A stretch of 64,000 nucleotides of DNA from Myxococcales bacterium (lineage in GTDB: Bacteria > Myxococcota_A > Polyangia > Polyangiales > JAFGIB01). The notes under the pieces were generated by a model. The model ran no database searches, was not told where the DNA came from, and was given only the letters and a program-made list of their open reading frames with translations. Below are positions 31,331 through 40,896 of the stretch, piece after piece (positions within the stretch are counted from its first letter, which is position 1; every line of letters starts with the position of its first letter). The stretch lies in NCBI GenBank assembly GCA_029880325.1, contig JAOUOP010000033.1, positions 1 to 64,000 of the forward strand. The letters are read 5' to 3'. Both the position numbers and the translations under genes were made by a program.

Positions 31331-31490
31331 AGAGCACCGATCGACTTGAAATGAACCTCGAAGCGCGAGCCGGCAAGTCCCGTGCGCGATTCGGGGCGGC
31401 GAAGTCTTGGCCTTTCGACCTCGAGGCGCGCACGGAGGTGGAGCGTGTCAAACCCGCGAAGTCTTGGCCTTTCAAGTCGGTCGGTGCTCT
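31331..31490. repeat. 160-bp element bounded by 21-bp inverted repeats
   Basis: The arm at 31331-31351 and the reverse complement of 31470-31490 match at 20 of 21 bases (AGAGCACCGATCGACTTGAA and one more base). Between them, GCGAAGTCTTGGCCTTTC occurs twice (31398-31415 and 31456-31473). The element fills much of the bamA-skp gap (31270-31604) and could fold into a long stem in the mRNA, or be a small non-autonomous mobile element. I see no clear target-site duplication. Confidence 0.7.
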
Positions 31491-31604
31491 AGCAACTGGC
31501 GGGGTCGCTGGTCAAGCGCCCGGCGGTTGGACGAGAGGCTCCCGGGGTCATTCACGGGGCACTCGATTTTGGAGTGATTTCGGAGGGTTGTCCCGAGCGC
31601 GCAC

Positions 31605-34361
31605 TCAGAAGGCGTTGCCCACGGTGAACTGGAAGGCCATGTCGTCTTCGTAGGGCTTGAGCGGAGTGAAGGGGAAGCCCCACTCGAAGCGCAGGGGTCC
31701 CAGGGGCGAAAACCAGCGAATGCCCAGACCCCAGGAGCTGCGCATGGCCGAGAGGTCGATGCCGCAGGGGTTGGTCGTCGGGTGGGGATCGGGGGCGGGT
31801 GGCTCGCACAGGGAGTCTTCCATGTTCCAGGCATTGCCCGTGTCCTGGAAGATCACGCCCTTGATGCCCACCGACTCGATGATCGGGAACTCGATCTCGA
31901 GGTTGTAGTACAGCTGCATGTTGCCGCCGATGCGGGAGCCGCGCGGATTGAGGCTCTGGAAGTCCGGGTCGTTGTAGCTGCCGCCGGTGCCCAGGCGCGG
32001 TCCGATGCTTCCCAGGTTGAAGCCGCGCAGGTCGGTGATGCCGCCCAGGAAGTAGCGCTCGAAGAGGGGCACGCCCTTGCCGTCTTTCGAGGTGATGAGG
32101 CCCCATTCCACGTTCAGCTTGCCCACGAAGGACCAGAAGAGGGGCTGATAGCCGCGGAAGTTGGCGCGGTGCTTGATGAAGTTGAGGCTCGACAGCGTCC
32201 ACTCCCTGTCCGAAACCTCGGTGGAGCCGGTCGCCCAGATGCCGGAGGTGGGAAAGAGTCGGTTGTTGCGCGTGTCGTAGGAGAGCGACAGCCGCACGCT
32301 GCTGGTCACGCCGGAGCGGAAGAGGTTGCGGATGGGCACGACCTGGAAGCGGTTGAAGTCCTGGCCCGCGGCGCCAAAGGCGCCTCCCGTGGCTGGCGTG
32401 ATCTCGGTGTATTCGAGGCGGTAGTTGAGGAAGATGCGCAGGTCTTCGTCGATAAAGTAGAGCGGATGGCCGAAGGTGAGATTGCCGCCGGTGGAGTCGC
32501 GGTTGAAGTCCGCCTGCTGCCTGAGCATCTTGTTGAGCTCGACGGCCATCGTCCAGTCGCTGCTGTAGAGGTAGGGCTCCACGAAGCGCACCTGGGCCAT
32601 CTGCCGGATGCCAGATAGCTGCAAATTGAAGCTTAGCGACTGGCCGCGACCGAAGAGGTTTTCCTGCTGGATCTGGCCGGTGAGCAGGAAGTTTTCCTGG
32701 GAGGAGAAGCCGGCGCCGAGCTGGAAGGTTCCGGTCGGCCGTTCGACGACTTCGTAGTTGAGGATGATGCGGTCGGGCGTCTGGGCATCCTGCTCGGAGA
32801 TCTCGACCGATTCGAAGTAACCCAGGGACATCATGCGGTCCTTGGAGCGCTCCACCAGGCTCTGGCTGTAGAGCTGGCCCTCGACCAGTCGGGCCTCGCG
32901 GCGCAGGACTTCGTCCCGCGTCTTGTTGTTGCCCTTGATGTTCATGCGCTGGATGTAGACCAGCGGCCCGCGCCGCACGCTGACGTAGACGTTGACGATG
33001 CGGGTGTCGGGGTTGAGATCGGTCTGCGGCGTGACGTCGACGCGCGCGTAGCCGCGGTCGCGGTAGTAGCGGGTGATGTCTTGCAGGTTCTGGGCGATGA
33101 TCGAGCGGCTGAACCAGTCGCCGGGGTTGAGCTCGACCCACTCGCGCAGCTGCTTGCGCCCCGGCAGAGGTTCGATGTCGTGGCCGGCCTCGTCGGTTTC
33201 GCCGACCTTCACGCGCCCCACCCGGAAACGCGGGCCTTCGGTAATCGGGATCGTGATGTCGATGTAGTGGCGGTCGGGGGTCAGCTCGATGCGCGGCTCG
33301 GCCAGCTGTACCGTCAGGTAGCCGAAGTCGTAGTAATACGCCTGCAGCATCGTGAGATCCTGATCGAAGACCTCCTTGCGGTAGGTGTCGCCGGAACTCA
33401 GGAACGACAGCGCTCCGGTCTCGCTGGTCTGCATGATGGAGCGCAGCTCGTCGGCTTCGATGTTCTCGTTGCCGATGAAGCGGATGCGGCGGACGGTGAC
33501 CTCGTCGCCCTCGTCGATCACGAAGCGCACCGCGACCTCGAGGTTGGGCTTGGGGTCGAGTTCGTAGTGGACGCGAGCCAGGAAGAAGCCCTTTTCGGCG
33601 TAGAGCTTTTCGATCTCGGCGACCTGCTCGCGCACCGTGGTCTCCGACAGCACGGTGCCGGCCTCGAGGGTGACCTTCTCCTCCAGGTCGCTCTTGTCGA
33701 CCTCGTCGTTGCCGTCGAAGACGACCTCGCCGATGACGGGCCGCTCTTCGACGATGAAGGTTAGGTCGACGCCGCCGTCGCGCTCGCGTGCGTCGAGGGC
33801 CACGTCGCGGAAGAATCCCGTGTCCCACAGCGCCTTGACGTCTGAGGTGGCCTCGGCGTCGCTGCAGGGCACGCCCTTGCGCAGTCGGATGGTGGCCCGG
33901 ATGTCATCTGCCGCCACCCGTTTCTGGCCCTTGACCGCGATCTTGAGGATGCGCTTGCCGTCGCAGACCGTCTTGGGCATGCCGGGGCCGGCGGGCTCGG
34001 CTTCGGGCGCTTGTTCAGCGTCTGGATCGGCTTCCGCGTCTGGATCGGCTTCCGCGTCTGGGTCGGCTTCCGCGTCTGGGTCGGCTTCCGCGTCTGGGTC
34101 GGCTTCGGCTTCGGCTTTCTCCGGGGAGGTCTCGGTCTCAACTTCGGCTTCGCCGGCCTGGGATGGATCCTCGGCCGGCGCTTGGGCCTCGTCGCCTACG
34201 GGCGCCTGGGCCTCGTCGCCTGCGGCTTCGCCGGCATCGTCAGGGGCCGACTGGGCCGATGCTGGCACGGCCAGCAGCAGCATGGTTGCGAACACCACGA
34301 CCGCCGGCCCGGTTCGATGACGCCGATAGCGGTCCGATGATGCGCCCATGTCGAGTGGCAT
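31605..34361 (-). CDS. bamA: Outer membrane protein assembly factor BamA
   Basis: The 918-residue product has a signal peptide (VVVFATMLLLAVPASAQ), a roughly 90-residue Ala/Glu/Asp/Pro-rich linker with a hexapeptide DPDAEA repeated in tandem, a set of POTRA domains (about 130-520), and a C-terminal 16-strand barrel ending in Phe (TVGNAF). BamA inserts beta-barrel proteins into the outer membrane. The frame continues upstream to 34598, but the region before the signal is unconvincing and overlaps lolD; I chose ATG 34361, with 34349 possible. The repeat in the linker is unusual for BamA. It is followed by skp. Confidence 0.93.
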   Translation of the reverse strand: MPLDMGASSDRYRRHRTGPAVVVFATMLLLAVPASAQSAPDDAGEAAGDEAQAPVGDEAQAPAEDPSQAGEAEVETETSPEKAEAEADPDAEADPDAEADPDAEADPDAEADPDAEQAPEAEPAGPGMPKTVCDGKRILKIAVKGQKRVAADDIRATIRLRKGVPCSDAEATSDVKALWDTGFFRDVALDARERDGGVDLTFIVEERPVIGEVVFDGNDEVDKSDLEEKVTLEAGTVLSETTVREQVAEIEKLYAEKGFFLARVHYELDPKPNLEVAVRFVIDEGDEVTVRRIRFIGNENIEADELRSIMQTSETGALSFLSSGDTYRKEVFDQDLTMLQAYYYDFGYLTVQLAEPRIELTPDRHYIDITIPITEGPRFRVGRVKVGETDEAGHDIEPLPGRKQLREWVELNPGDWFSRSIIAQNLQDITRYYRDRGYARVDVTPQTDLNPDTRIVNVYVSVRRGPLVYIQRMNIKGNNKTRDEVLRREARLVEGQLYSQSLVERSKDRMMSLGYFESVEISEQDAQTPDRIILNYEVVERPTGTFQLGAGFSSQENFLLTGQIQQENLFGRGQSLSFNLQLSGIRQMAQVRFVEPYLYSSDWTMAVELNKMLRQQADFNRDSTGGNLTFGHPLYFIDEDLRIFLNYRLEYTEITPATGGAFGAAGQDFNRFQVVPIRNLFRSGVTSSVRLSLSYDTRNNRLFPTSGIWATGSTEVSDREWTLSSLNFIKHRANFRGYQPLFWSFVGKLNVEWGLITSKDGKGVPLFERYFLGGITDLRGFNLGSIGPRLGTGGSYNDPDFQSLNPRGSRIGGNMQLYYNLEIEFPIIESVGIKGVIFQDTGNAWNMEDSLCEPPAPDPHPTTNPCGIDLSAMRSSWGLGIRWFSPLGPLRFEWGFPFTPLKPYEDDMAFQFTVGNAF
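34020..34109. repeat. 18-bp tandem repeat in the bamA linker
   Basis: Five consecutive copies of an 18-bp unit (plus-strand form close to TCTGGATCGGCTTCCGCG) encode repeated Asp-Pro-Asp-Ala-Glu-Ala between the signal peptide and the first POTRA domain. Copies differ by a single A/G change, so copy number could vary in frame. Confidence 0.85.
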
Positions 34362-34545
34362 GCGGCGGCCCGCACGGTTTCGTTTCGATCGTCCGGCCAA
34401 GACCCCGAAAAAGCCTCGCGCCCTATAGCTTTGCCGCCCCCGGGGGTCAAGCTCGGAGCGCCCTGTGCACGGGTGCGCAGCTCGTGGCTTCCGGTGCTCC
34501 GACGCGGCCTCCTCGGGCGGCGTTTTCGGCGGCTGGCTGGGCCCT

Positions 34546-35265
34546 TCAGGAGCCATTCCGGCGCGGGGACTTTTCATCACTGTCGATGCGCCCGTCACGC
34601 ATGTGCACCACGCGCGGCATCTGCCCGGCGAGTTCGCGGCTGTGGGTGACCACCAGGAAGGTGGTGCCCCGGTTTTCGTTGAGCCCGAAGAGCAACTCGT
34701 GCATGGAGCGGCCGGTGGTGGTGTCGAGGTTGCCGGTCGGTTCGTCGGCCAGCACCAGGCGGGGGTTCATGACCAGCGCTCGGGCCAGGGCCACGCGCTG
34801 CTGTTCTCCGCCCGATAGCTCGCCGGGGCGGTGGGTGAGGCGCTCCTTCAGCCCCACCTCCAGCAGCAGGGCCTCGGCGCGCTCGCGCAGGGCGCCCTTG
34901 CCCTCGCCGCGGATGCGTCCGGGCATCATCACGTTCTCCAGCGCGGTGAACTCAGGCAGCAGGTGGTGGAATTGAAAGACGAAGCCGATGCTGTGGTTGC
35001 GAAAGGCCGCCAGGCGCGCGCTGGAGTAGGTCGTGACGTCGTCACCGCCGTAGAAGATCTGACCCGCCGAGGGCAGATCCAGCGTGCCCAACAGGTGCAA
35101 GAGGGTGCTCTTGCCCGCGCCCGAGGGGCCCACGATGCACAGCATCTCGCCCTCGTCCACGCGCAGATCGATGCCCTTGAGAACGGGCACCGTGCGACCT
35201 TCGTGCACGAAGCTCTTCTCCACCCCCTCGACCTTCACCAGTGGTTGATCCGGCATGACACTCAT
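34546..35265 (-). CDS. lolD: Lipoprotein-releasing system ATPase LolD
   Basis: The 239-residue ABC ATPase has Walker A GPSGAGKST, signature LSGGEQQR and Walker B LVLADEPTGNLD, followed by the switch His in VVTHSRE. It powers extraction of lipoproteins from the inner membrane by LolC/E. Its ATG overlaps the stop of the permease gene as ATGA. The length is normal. A 184-bp gap separates it from bamA. Confidence 0.95.
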   Translation of the reverse strand: MSVMPDQPLVKVEGVEKSFVHEGRTVPVLKGIDLRVDEGEMLCIVGPSGAGKSTLLHLLGTLDLPSAGQIFYGGDDVTTYSSARLAAFRNHSIGFVFQFHHLLPEFTALENVMMPGRIRGEGKGALRERAEALLLEVGLKERLTHRPGELSGGEQQRVALARALVMNPRLVLADEPTGNLDTTTGRSMHELLFGLNENRGTTFLVVTHSRELAGQMPRVVHMRDGRIDSDEKSPRRNGS

Positions 35266-37472
35266 TCGTAGCGAAGGGCGTTGACCGGACGCAGGCGACT
35301 GGCCAGCAGGGCGGGATAGACGGTCACCAGCAGGCAGACGACCACTGCGGCGAGCCCTGTGAACGCAAATTCAGTGATGTCCACGTGCACCGGCAGGCGG
35401 TCGATATAGTACACCTCGGGGTTCATGCGAATCCCGAAGTGCTCGGCGGCGAAGCAGGCCATGTAGCCGAGGAATAGGCCCAGGGCGGCGCCCAGCATCC
35501 CGATGAGTCCGCCTTCGACGATGAAGACCGAGACGATCGAGCGATCCGAGGTACCCATGGCCTTCAGGATTGCCACCTCGCGGCCCTTCTCCTGCACCAT
35601 CAGTGTCAACGTGCCGGCGATGCAGAAGCTGGCCACCAGGATCGCGATTCCCAGGGCCACGAACATGGCGAGCTTTTCGAGGGCCAGGGCACCGAAGAGA
35701 CGGCGGTTGAGTTCCTGCCAGTCGCGCACGCGAACTTCCTGGCGGCCCACCGCCGCCGTGATCGCCTGCGCGGTGGCCGGTGCCCGCTCGATGTCGGCCA
35801 CTCGCACCTCGACCCCGCTGATGCCTTCACCGATGCCGAGGAAGCGTTGGGCCTGGGGCAGCGATACGTACGTGAACTTCATATCGTACTCGTACATGCC
35901 GCTGTAGAAGATCCCGGCCACGCGAAACGGGCGCGACTTGGGCATCGGGCCCGAGGGACCGAGCGCGCCCAGGGGGGCGACCACGTTGACCTCGTCGCCC
36001 ACGTACAGTCGCAGGGCGCGCGCCAGCTCCTGTCCGATGACGATGCCCGGCAAGATGTCCCTGGGTGGCGCATCAGGGGCGGCCTGGGGCTTGGCGTCGC
36101 GAAGGAAATCTTCGAGCTTGGCGATGCGGCGCTCGAGGTCGCGGCGTTCGGCTTCGAGGGTCGGGCCCTGGGGGCCTTCGGGGCTTGCTTCGGCGGGCTC
36201 TTTCGCCAGGGCAGGGCCGACGCCAGCGTCGCGGGCTGGGGTGGCGCCCGCATCGGCGGCCGGCGGCAGGGGATCGGGCGGCTCGGCGCGGGTGTCCTGG
36301 CGACGCAGGCGACTGCCGAGCAAGGAGAAGGGATCGCGCACCACGTCCGGAGGCAGGTCGAGCAGCTTTTCCGGATGGCTGAGATATTCGAGGCGACCGC
36401 TTTTGAGGTTGTTGGGCAGTTCGTTGACCTGGCCGATGCTCTCGGGGTCGATGCCGCGCAGCACCGCCGTGGCGAGGTTGGAGGCGCTCGAGAGCATCAC
36501 CTCGCCGTTGATGTAGGGGGCGGCGCCGCTTACGCCGGGCACGCGCCGAACCGCGGTGAGCGTGGGTGACCAGTCCTCGATCTGGCCGTGCTCGCGGTCG
36601 ACGACGATGTGGGCGTTGTTGCCGAGGATCTTGCGCTTGAGGTCGTGGCGAAAGCCGCCCATCACCGACAGCGTGGTCGTCAGCGCCATGCAGGAGACGG
36701 TGACCGCTCCCACCGACAACATACTGATGACCGCCAGAAAGCCGCTCTTCTTCGAGCGCAGGTGACGGGCGGCCACCAGTGATTCGAAGCCGAAGGCCTC
36801 CACCAGGTTCAGCAGCAGCGGCATCAGCCGCACCATCAGCCTGAGGGCGCCCGCGGTGCTCAGCAGGTGGCGCAGGGCCGGCGGTCCGACCTGGGAGAGG
36901 TCGCCTCCGGGGGGGCGCGCCGGCAGCGCGTACAGCGCCCAGCCCACGAGCAGCACCAGCGTGACGTCGACGAACAGCCAGATCACGCGCCGGGCCGTCG
37001 GTGCCAGCAGGCGGAAGCTGGCGATGGCGGCACCGAGCGACAATACGCCACCGATCGAGGTGGCCCCGATGCTGGTGGTGACCCAGGCCTCGCGGCCGGT
37101 CGGCACCACCAACCCGACACCGTCGCCGAGCATGGCGGCCACGGACGGATGCACGAAGGCTGCGATTGCACTGGCGGCGCCCAGGCTGTGCAGTACGCCT
37201 GCGCCACCCAGTAGCATCAAGCGGCCCCGGCCCAGGCTCCGGCGCGGTCGCAGCAGTTGCTGCATGGTGGTGGCGATACCGAGCAGACACAGCAGCGACA
37301 GACTGCCGACAGCCGTCCCAATAAGCAGCGCGGCCAGCTCTGGGTCGTTGAGCGCGCGGCGCGCCAGCGACTCATGACCGGCGCCGGCCACCGCCTGGGC
37401 GGCAAGCAGCGCCGGTGCGAGCACGGCGTAGGTGCCAGAGATCCGGCCAATACCCGGGTCGCGTGCCTTCAT
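35262..37472 (-). CDS. LolC/E-type lipoprotein-releasing permease with an extra multi-span N-terminal domain
   Basis: Residues from about 235 to 736 match LolC/LolE: ARHLRSKKSGFLAVISML opens the core, a periplasmic domain follows, and three C-terminal membrane helices lie in the FtsX-like region (EKGREVAILKAMG, about 630-735). Two features are unusual. The first 235 residues add about five hydrophobic segments absent from ordinary LolC/E (about 400-415 residues). A roughly 100-residue Pro/Ala-rich, partly coiled insertion lies in the periplasmic domain. The ATG at 37472 overlaps the lysS stop (TAATG), with GGAG upstream. It partners LolD. A single such gene suggests a homodimer in place of LolC plus LolE. 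Confidence 0.9.
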   Translation of the reverse strand: MKARDPGIGRISGTYAVLAPALLAAQAVAGAGHESLARRALNDPELAALLIGTAVGSLSLLCLLGIATTMQQLLRPRRSLGRGRLMLLGGAGVLHSLGAASAIAAFVHPSVAAMLGDGVGLVVPTGREAWVTTSIGATSIGGVLSLGAAIASFRLLAPTARRVIWLFVDVTLVLLVGWALYALPARPPGGDLSQVGPPALRHLLSTAGALRLMVRLMPLLLNLVEAFGFESLVAARHLRSKKSGFLAVISMLSVGAVTVSCMALTTTLSVMGGFRHDLKRKILGNNAHIVVDREHGQIEDWSPTLTAVRRVPGVSGAAPYINGEVMLSSASNLATAVLRGIDPESIGQVNELPNNLKSGRLEYLSHPEKLLDLPPDVVRDPFSLLGSRLRRQDTRAEPPDPLPPAADAGATPARDAGVGPALAKEPAEASPEGPQGPTLEAERRDLERRIAKLEDFLRDAKPQAAPDAPPRDILPGIVIGQELARALRLYVGDEVNVVAPLGALGPSGPMPKSRPFRVAGIFYSGMYEYDMKFTYVSLPQAQRFLGIGEGISGVEVRVADIERAPATAQAITAAVGRQEVRVRDWQELNRRLFGALALEKLAMFVALGIAILVASFCIAGTLTLMVQEKGREVAILKAMGTSDRSIVSVFIVEGGLIGMLGAALGLFLGYMACFAAEHFGIRMNPEVYYIDRLPVHVDITEFAFTGLAAVVVCLLVTVYPALLASRLRPVNALRYE

Positions 37473-39064
37473 TATTTCTCCGGCTTCAGCAGCGGAAACA
37501 GCAGCACGTCGCGGATCGACGGCTGTCCGCACAGCAACATCACCACCCGGTCAACGCCGATGCCGAGCCCCGCCGTCGGTGGCATGCCGTGCTGCAGCGC
37601 ACGGATGTAGTCGGCATCGAACTCCATGGCCTCTTCGTCGCCGCGCTCGCGATCGGCCATCTGCTGATGAAAGCGCTCGGCCTGGTCGTCGGGATCGTTG
37701 AGTTCGCTGAAGGCATTGGCGATCTCGCGCTCTTCGATGAAGAGTTCGAAGCGGTCGACGAAGCGCTCGTCCTCGTCGTTGCGCCGGGCCAGCGGCGAGA
37801 CCTCCACCGGATGCTCGGTGACGAAGACGGGTAGGGCTTTTTCGCCGTCGGCGTTGCGGTAAAGCGCCGACAGCTGGGGTTCGGCCAGGTGCTCGAAGAG
37901 CACGGAGATGCGCGCCCCGTAGCTTTGGCAGTGCGACAACGCGGCGCGTAGGGCATCGTCCAGCTCTGACATCACCGCATCACAGGCCTGCTTCAGCGCG
38001 GGCGCTTCGTGCACGATCTGCGCCGACAGGGCCTGGGCCAGCCGGGCCTCGGGGCCGTCGGGGCGCTCGACGTCCAGGGAGGCCACGATCGCCTCGCGCA
38101 TGGTCACGCGCGCGAAGTCCGCCTGCAGATCCACGCTGCGCTCTTCGCTCAGCTCCGGAAAGTGCTCGCGCACGGCGGCGTCGCAGTCGCGCAGCAGCGC
38201 TTCGGTCAGATCCATCAGGTCTTCGTAGGTCGCATAGGCCTGATACAGCTCGATGAGCGTAAACTCGGGGTTGTGGCGCGTGCTGACCCCTTCGTTGCGA
38301 AAGGTGCGCGCCACCTCGAAGACGCGGTCGAGGCCGCCCACCACCAGGCGCTTGAGGTAGAGTTCGGGCGCCACCCGCAGGTACAGCGGAATGTCGAGGG
38401 CGTTGTGGTGGGTGCGAAAGGGCCGCGCCGTGGCCCCGCCGAGCAGCGAGTGCAGGATCGGCGTCTCCACCTCCATGAAGTCGCGCGCCTCGAGAAAGTG
38501 CCGCATGCGCGAGACGATCAGGCTGCGCGCCCGAAACACCTGCGCGGCTGCCGGATTGGCGAAGAGGTCCACGTAGCGCTCGCGGTAGCGCTTTTCGACG
38601 TCGCTGAGCCCGTGCCACTTGTCGGGAGGCGGCAAAAGGGCCTTGGAGAGGTGCTCGTAGTGGGTGGCCTTGACCGTCAGCGCGCCGGTGCGGGTGCGCA
38701 GCAGGGGGCCGCGCACGGCCACGTGGTCGGCGAGATCGACGGTCTTGTATTCGGCGGCTTGGGCTTCTGAGAGCAAGTCCGGACGCACCAGGGCCTGGGC
38801 GTTGCCGTGGGGCGTCTTGATCACCAGGAAGGGGCCGCGCTTGGCGATCACGCGACCGTAGAGCGGGTAGCTCCGCGCGTCCTCGGGTAGCTCGCCCTCC
38901 ATGGGCAGGGCGGCGCAGCGCTCGGGGTCGTTGGCGATTGCCACCACCTCGCGCCGGGCCTCTTCGTCGGCCTCGAAGCCGTTGGGGAAGGGACGACCCC
39001 CGGCCTCCATCAGCTTCTCCACGTGCCGCCTGCGCGCGGCGATCAGCTCGTCCTCGCTAGCCAC
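37472..39064 (-). CDS. lysS: Lysyl-tRNA synthetase (class II)
   Basis: The 530-residue enzyme charges tRNA-Lys. An OB-fold anticodon-binding domain (about 55-150) precedes the class II catalytic core: motif 2 in FRNEGVSTRHNPEFT and motif 3 in GLGIGVDRVVMLL. The length is normal. It begins 122 bp after the prfB stop and overlaps the downstream lolC/E gene by one base. This lysS-lol linkage is common in myxobacteria-like genomes. Confidence 0.97.
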   Translation of the reverse strand: MASEDELIAARRRHVEKLMEAGGRPFPNGFEADEEARREVVAIANDPERCAALPMEGELPEDARSYPLYGRVIAKRGPFLVIKTPHGNAQALVRPDLLSEAQAAEYKTVDLADHVAVRGPLLRTRTGALTVKATHYEHLSKALLPPPDKWHGLSDVEKRYRERYVDLFANPAAAQVFRARSLIVSRMRHFLEARDFMEVETPILHSLLGGATARPFRTHHNALDIPLYLRVAPELYLKRLVVGGLDRVFEVARTFRNEGVSTRHNPEFTLIELYQAYATYEDLMDLTEALLRDCDAAVREHFPELSEERSVDLQADFARVTMREAIVASLDVERPDGPEARLAQALSAQIVHEAPALKQACDAVMSELDDALRAALSHCQSYGARISVLFEHLAEPQLSALYRNADGEKALPVFVTEHPVEVSPLARRNDEDERFVDRFELFIEEREIANAFSELNDPDDQAERFHQQMADRERGDEEAMEFDADYIRALQHGMPPTAGLGIGVDRVVMLLCGQPSIRDVLLFPLLKPEK

Positions 39065-39186
39065 TTTGCTGCTCTCCTGGCCGCCTTCGGCCCTTGCCGC
39101 GACCGCGCATCCTCTGGAGGCCGCCAGCTGCGGCTCCCCTTCTGAGCCCGAAGCCGCGGCGATGCAAGCCTTCTGTGGCCCCTCGG

Positions 39187-40330
39187 CTAGCTCGACTCGG
39201 CATCCGCGCTCTCCCGCTCCGCTGCCGCCTTGAGCAAATAGGCTTCGATAAAGGCATCGAGGTCGCCGTCCAGTACGGCGCCGCTGTCGGTGGCTTTGTG
39301 GTCGGTGCGCTCGTCCTTGACCATGGTGTAGGGGTGCAGGGTGTAGGTGCGGACCTGGGAGCCGAAGGCGATCGCCAGCTGATTGCTGGTGTAGTTCGAG
39401 GCGAACTCCGCCTCCCGCTCCTGTCGCTGCTTCTCGTAGAGCCGCCCGCGCAGCATCTTCATGGCGGTCGAGCGGTTTTTGTGCTGGGAGCGCTCGGCCT
39501 GGCAGCTGACCACGATGCCGGAGGGCAGGTGGGTCAGGCGGATGGCCGACTCGGTGCGGTTGACGTGCTGGCCGCCGGCGCCGCTGGCGCGGAAGGTGTC
39601 GACGCGCAGGTCTTCGGGTTTGATCTCGATGGTGTCGTCGTCTTCGCCCAGGTCGGGCACCACGAAGACCGCCGCGAAGGCCGTGTGGCGTCGGGCGGCG
39701 GCGTCGAATGGGCTGATCCGGATCAATCGGTGGACGCCGTTTTCGGCGCGCAAAAAGCCGTAGGCCAGCGGACCTGAGACGGTGAATGAAACGTCCTTGA
39801 TGCCCGCCTCGTCGCCAGGCTGATGGCTGACGATCTCGGTCTTGAAGCCCTTGCGCTCGCAGAAGCGCAGGTACATCCGCATCAGCATCTCGGCCCAGTC
39901 CTGGGCATCGACGCCGCCAGCGCCCGGATTGATCGAGACGATGGCGTCGGCCCGATCCTGCTCACCGCTGAGCATGCGCTGCAGCTCCAGCTCGCGCACC
40001 CGGGCGTCGAGTTCTGGCAACTGCTGGCCCAGCTCCTGCACCAGGGCTTCGTCCTCGTCGGCCAGCGCCAACTCCAGCAGCTCCTCGAGCTCGGTCACCT
40101 CGGAGTTGAGGCTCTCGAAGCGCTTGACCGTCTCCTCGAGTCCCGCGCGCTGGCTCAATATGGCGCGGGCAGCATCCGGGTCATCCCAGAAACCCTCGCG
40201 TAAACTCTGGTCATCGAAGCCGTCGATCTGACGCTTTAGGCCATCGACGTCAAAGATACCTCCCCAGCATCGATAGACGCTGAGTGAGATCCTGCAGGTT
40301 TTGGCGAATCTCGGACGGGGCTGTGGTCAT
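39187..40330 (-). CDS. prfB: Peptide chain release factor 2 with programmed +1 frameshift
   Basis: Translation starts at ATG 40330 and gives 26 codons ending GRYL, then meets an in-frame TGA at 40250-40252 in CTT-TGA-C. A +1 shift at CTTTGAC joins DVDGLKRQ and the rest, for a 380-residue RF2. A Shine-Dalgarno-like GGGGAGG lies just before the slippery CTT, as in E. coli prfB. The GGQ motif (SGAGGQHVNRTESA) and the SPF tripeptide (ISPFD) for UGA/UAA recognition are present. The shift lets RF2 regulate its own level. It precedes lysS. Confidence 0.96.
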
Positions 40331-40452
40331 GGCTGTGTGGGGGCGCGCGCTTTGGGGGTTGGGGGCGACGCGCCGGCAGCAGCGCTAGCGCGACGGCCCC
40401 GGGGTGTCAATCGATTTGCACCCGCGCGCCCGGTCGAGACAGGGCTGGCCCC

Positions 40453-40896
40453 TCAGCTGGTGCGGCGCTTGGCCAGCAACTTTTCGTAGAGCACGGGGCC
40501 GAGGCTGTCGACCATCAGCCGCTCCACCGTGGCCTCGACCGCCTGTCGCCCCTGGTCGGAGTCGAAGACGAAACGGATGCCCATGCCCGGGGGCTGGGCG
40601 GCGTCGGCCTGCTCGGGGGTCACCGTCCATTGCACGCGTCCGGCGAGGATCAGCGGATCCTCCAGGGCGGGCACTCCCAGCTTGAAGATGAAGTCGGTGC
40701 CCACCGCCAGCGGCTTCTCCGTCTGGATGAAGGTGCCGCCACGGCCGATGTTTTTTGTATAGTCGGCGAAAAAGGAATTCAGCCGCTTGTATTCAACGCG
40801 CAACTCGATGGGCGCGCGCGCTTCGATGCGCCGGTCGCCGGATGCTATCGCTGCCGGCGCCGAAATTCGGTCGCGTGTGTCGTCGCCATCGGACAC
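40453..40896 (-). CDS. PilZ domain protein (Myxococcus paralogous type, TIGR02266-like)
   Basis: The 147-residue protein contains one PilZ domain: DRRIEARAPIELRVEY (RxxxR region), YTKNIGRGGTFIQT (D/NxSxxG-like region) and PPGMGIRFVF. These are features of the PilZ group expanded in myxobacteria. PilZ proteins bind cyclic di-GMP and control motility or envelope functions; whether this copy binds it is not certain, since NIGRGG replaces the usual DxSxxG. It is not fused to another domain. It starts at 40896, divergent from the AgmX-like gene. Confidence 0.85.
   Translation of the reverse strand: MSDGDDTRDRISAPAAIASGDRRIEARAPIELRVEYKRLNSFFADYTKNIGRGGTFIQTEKPLAVGTDFIFKLGVPALEDPLILAGRVQWTVTPEQADAAQPPGMGIRFVFDSDQGRQAVEATVERLMVDSLGPVLYEKLLAKRRTS

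Noticed and set aside
34362..34598. Extension of bamA to 34598
   Set aside because: The extra residues precede the signal peptide, overlap lolD and lack a conserved pattern.
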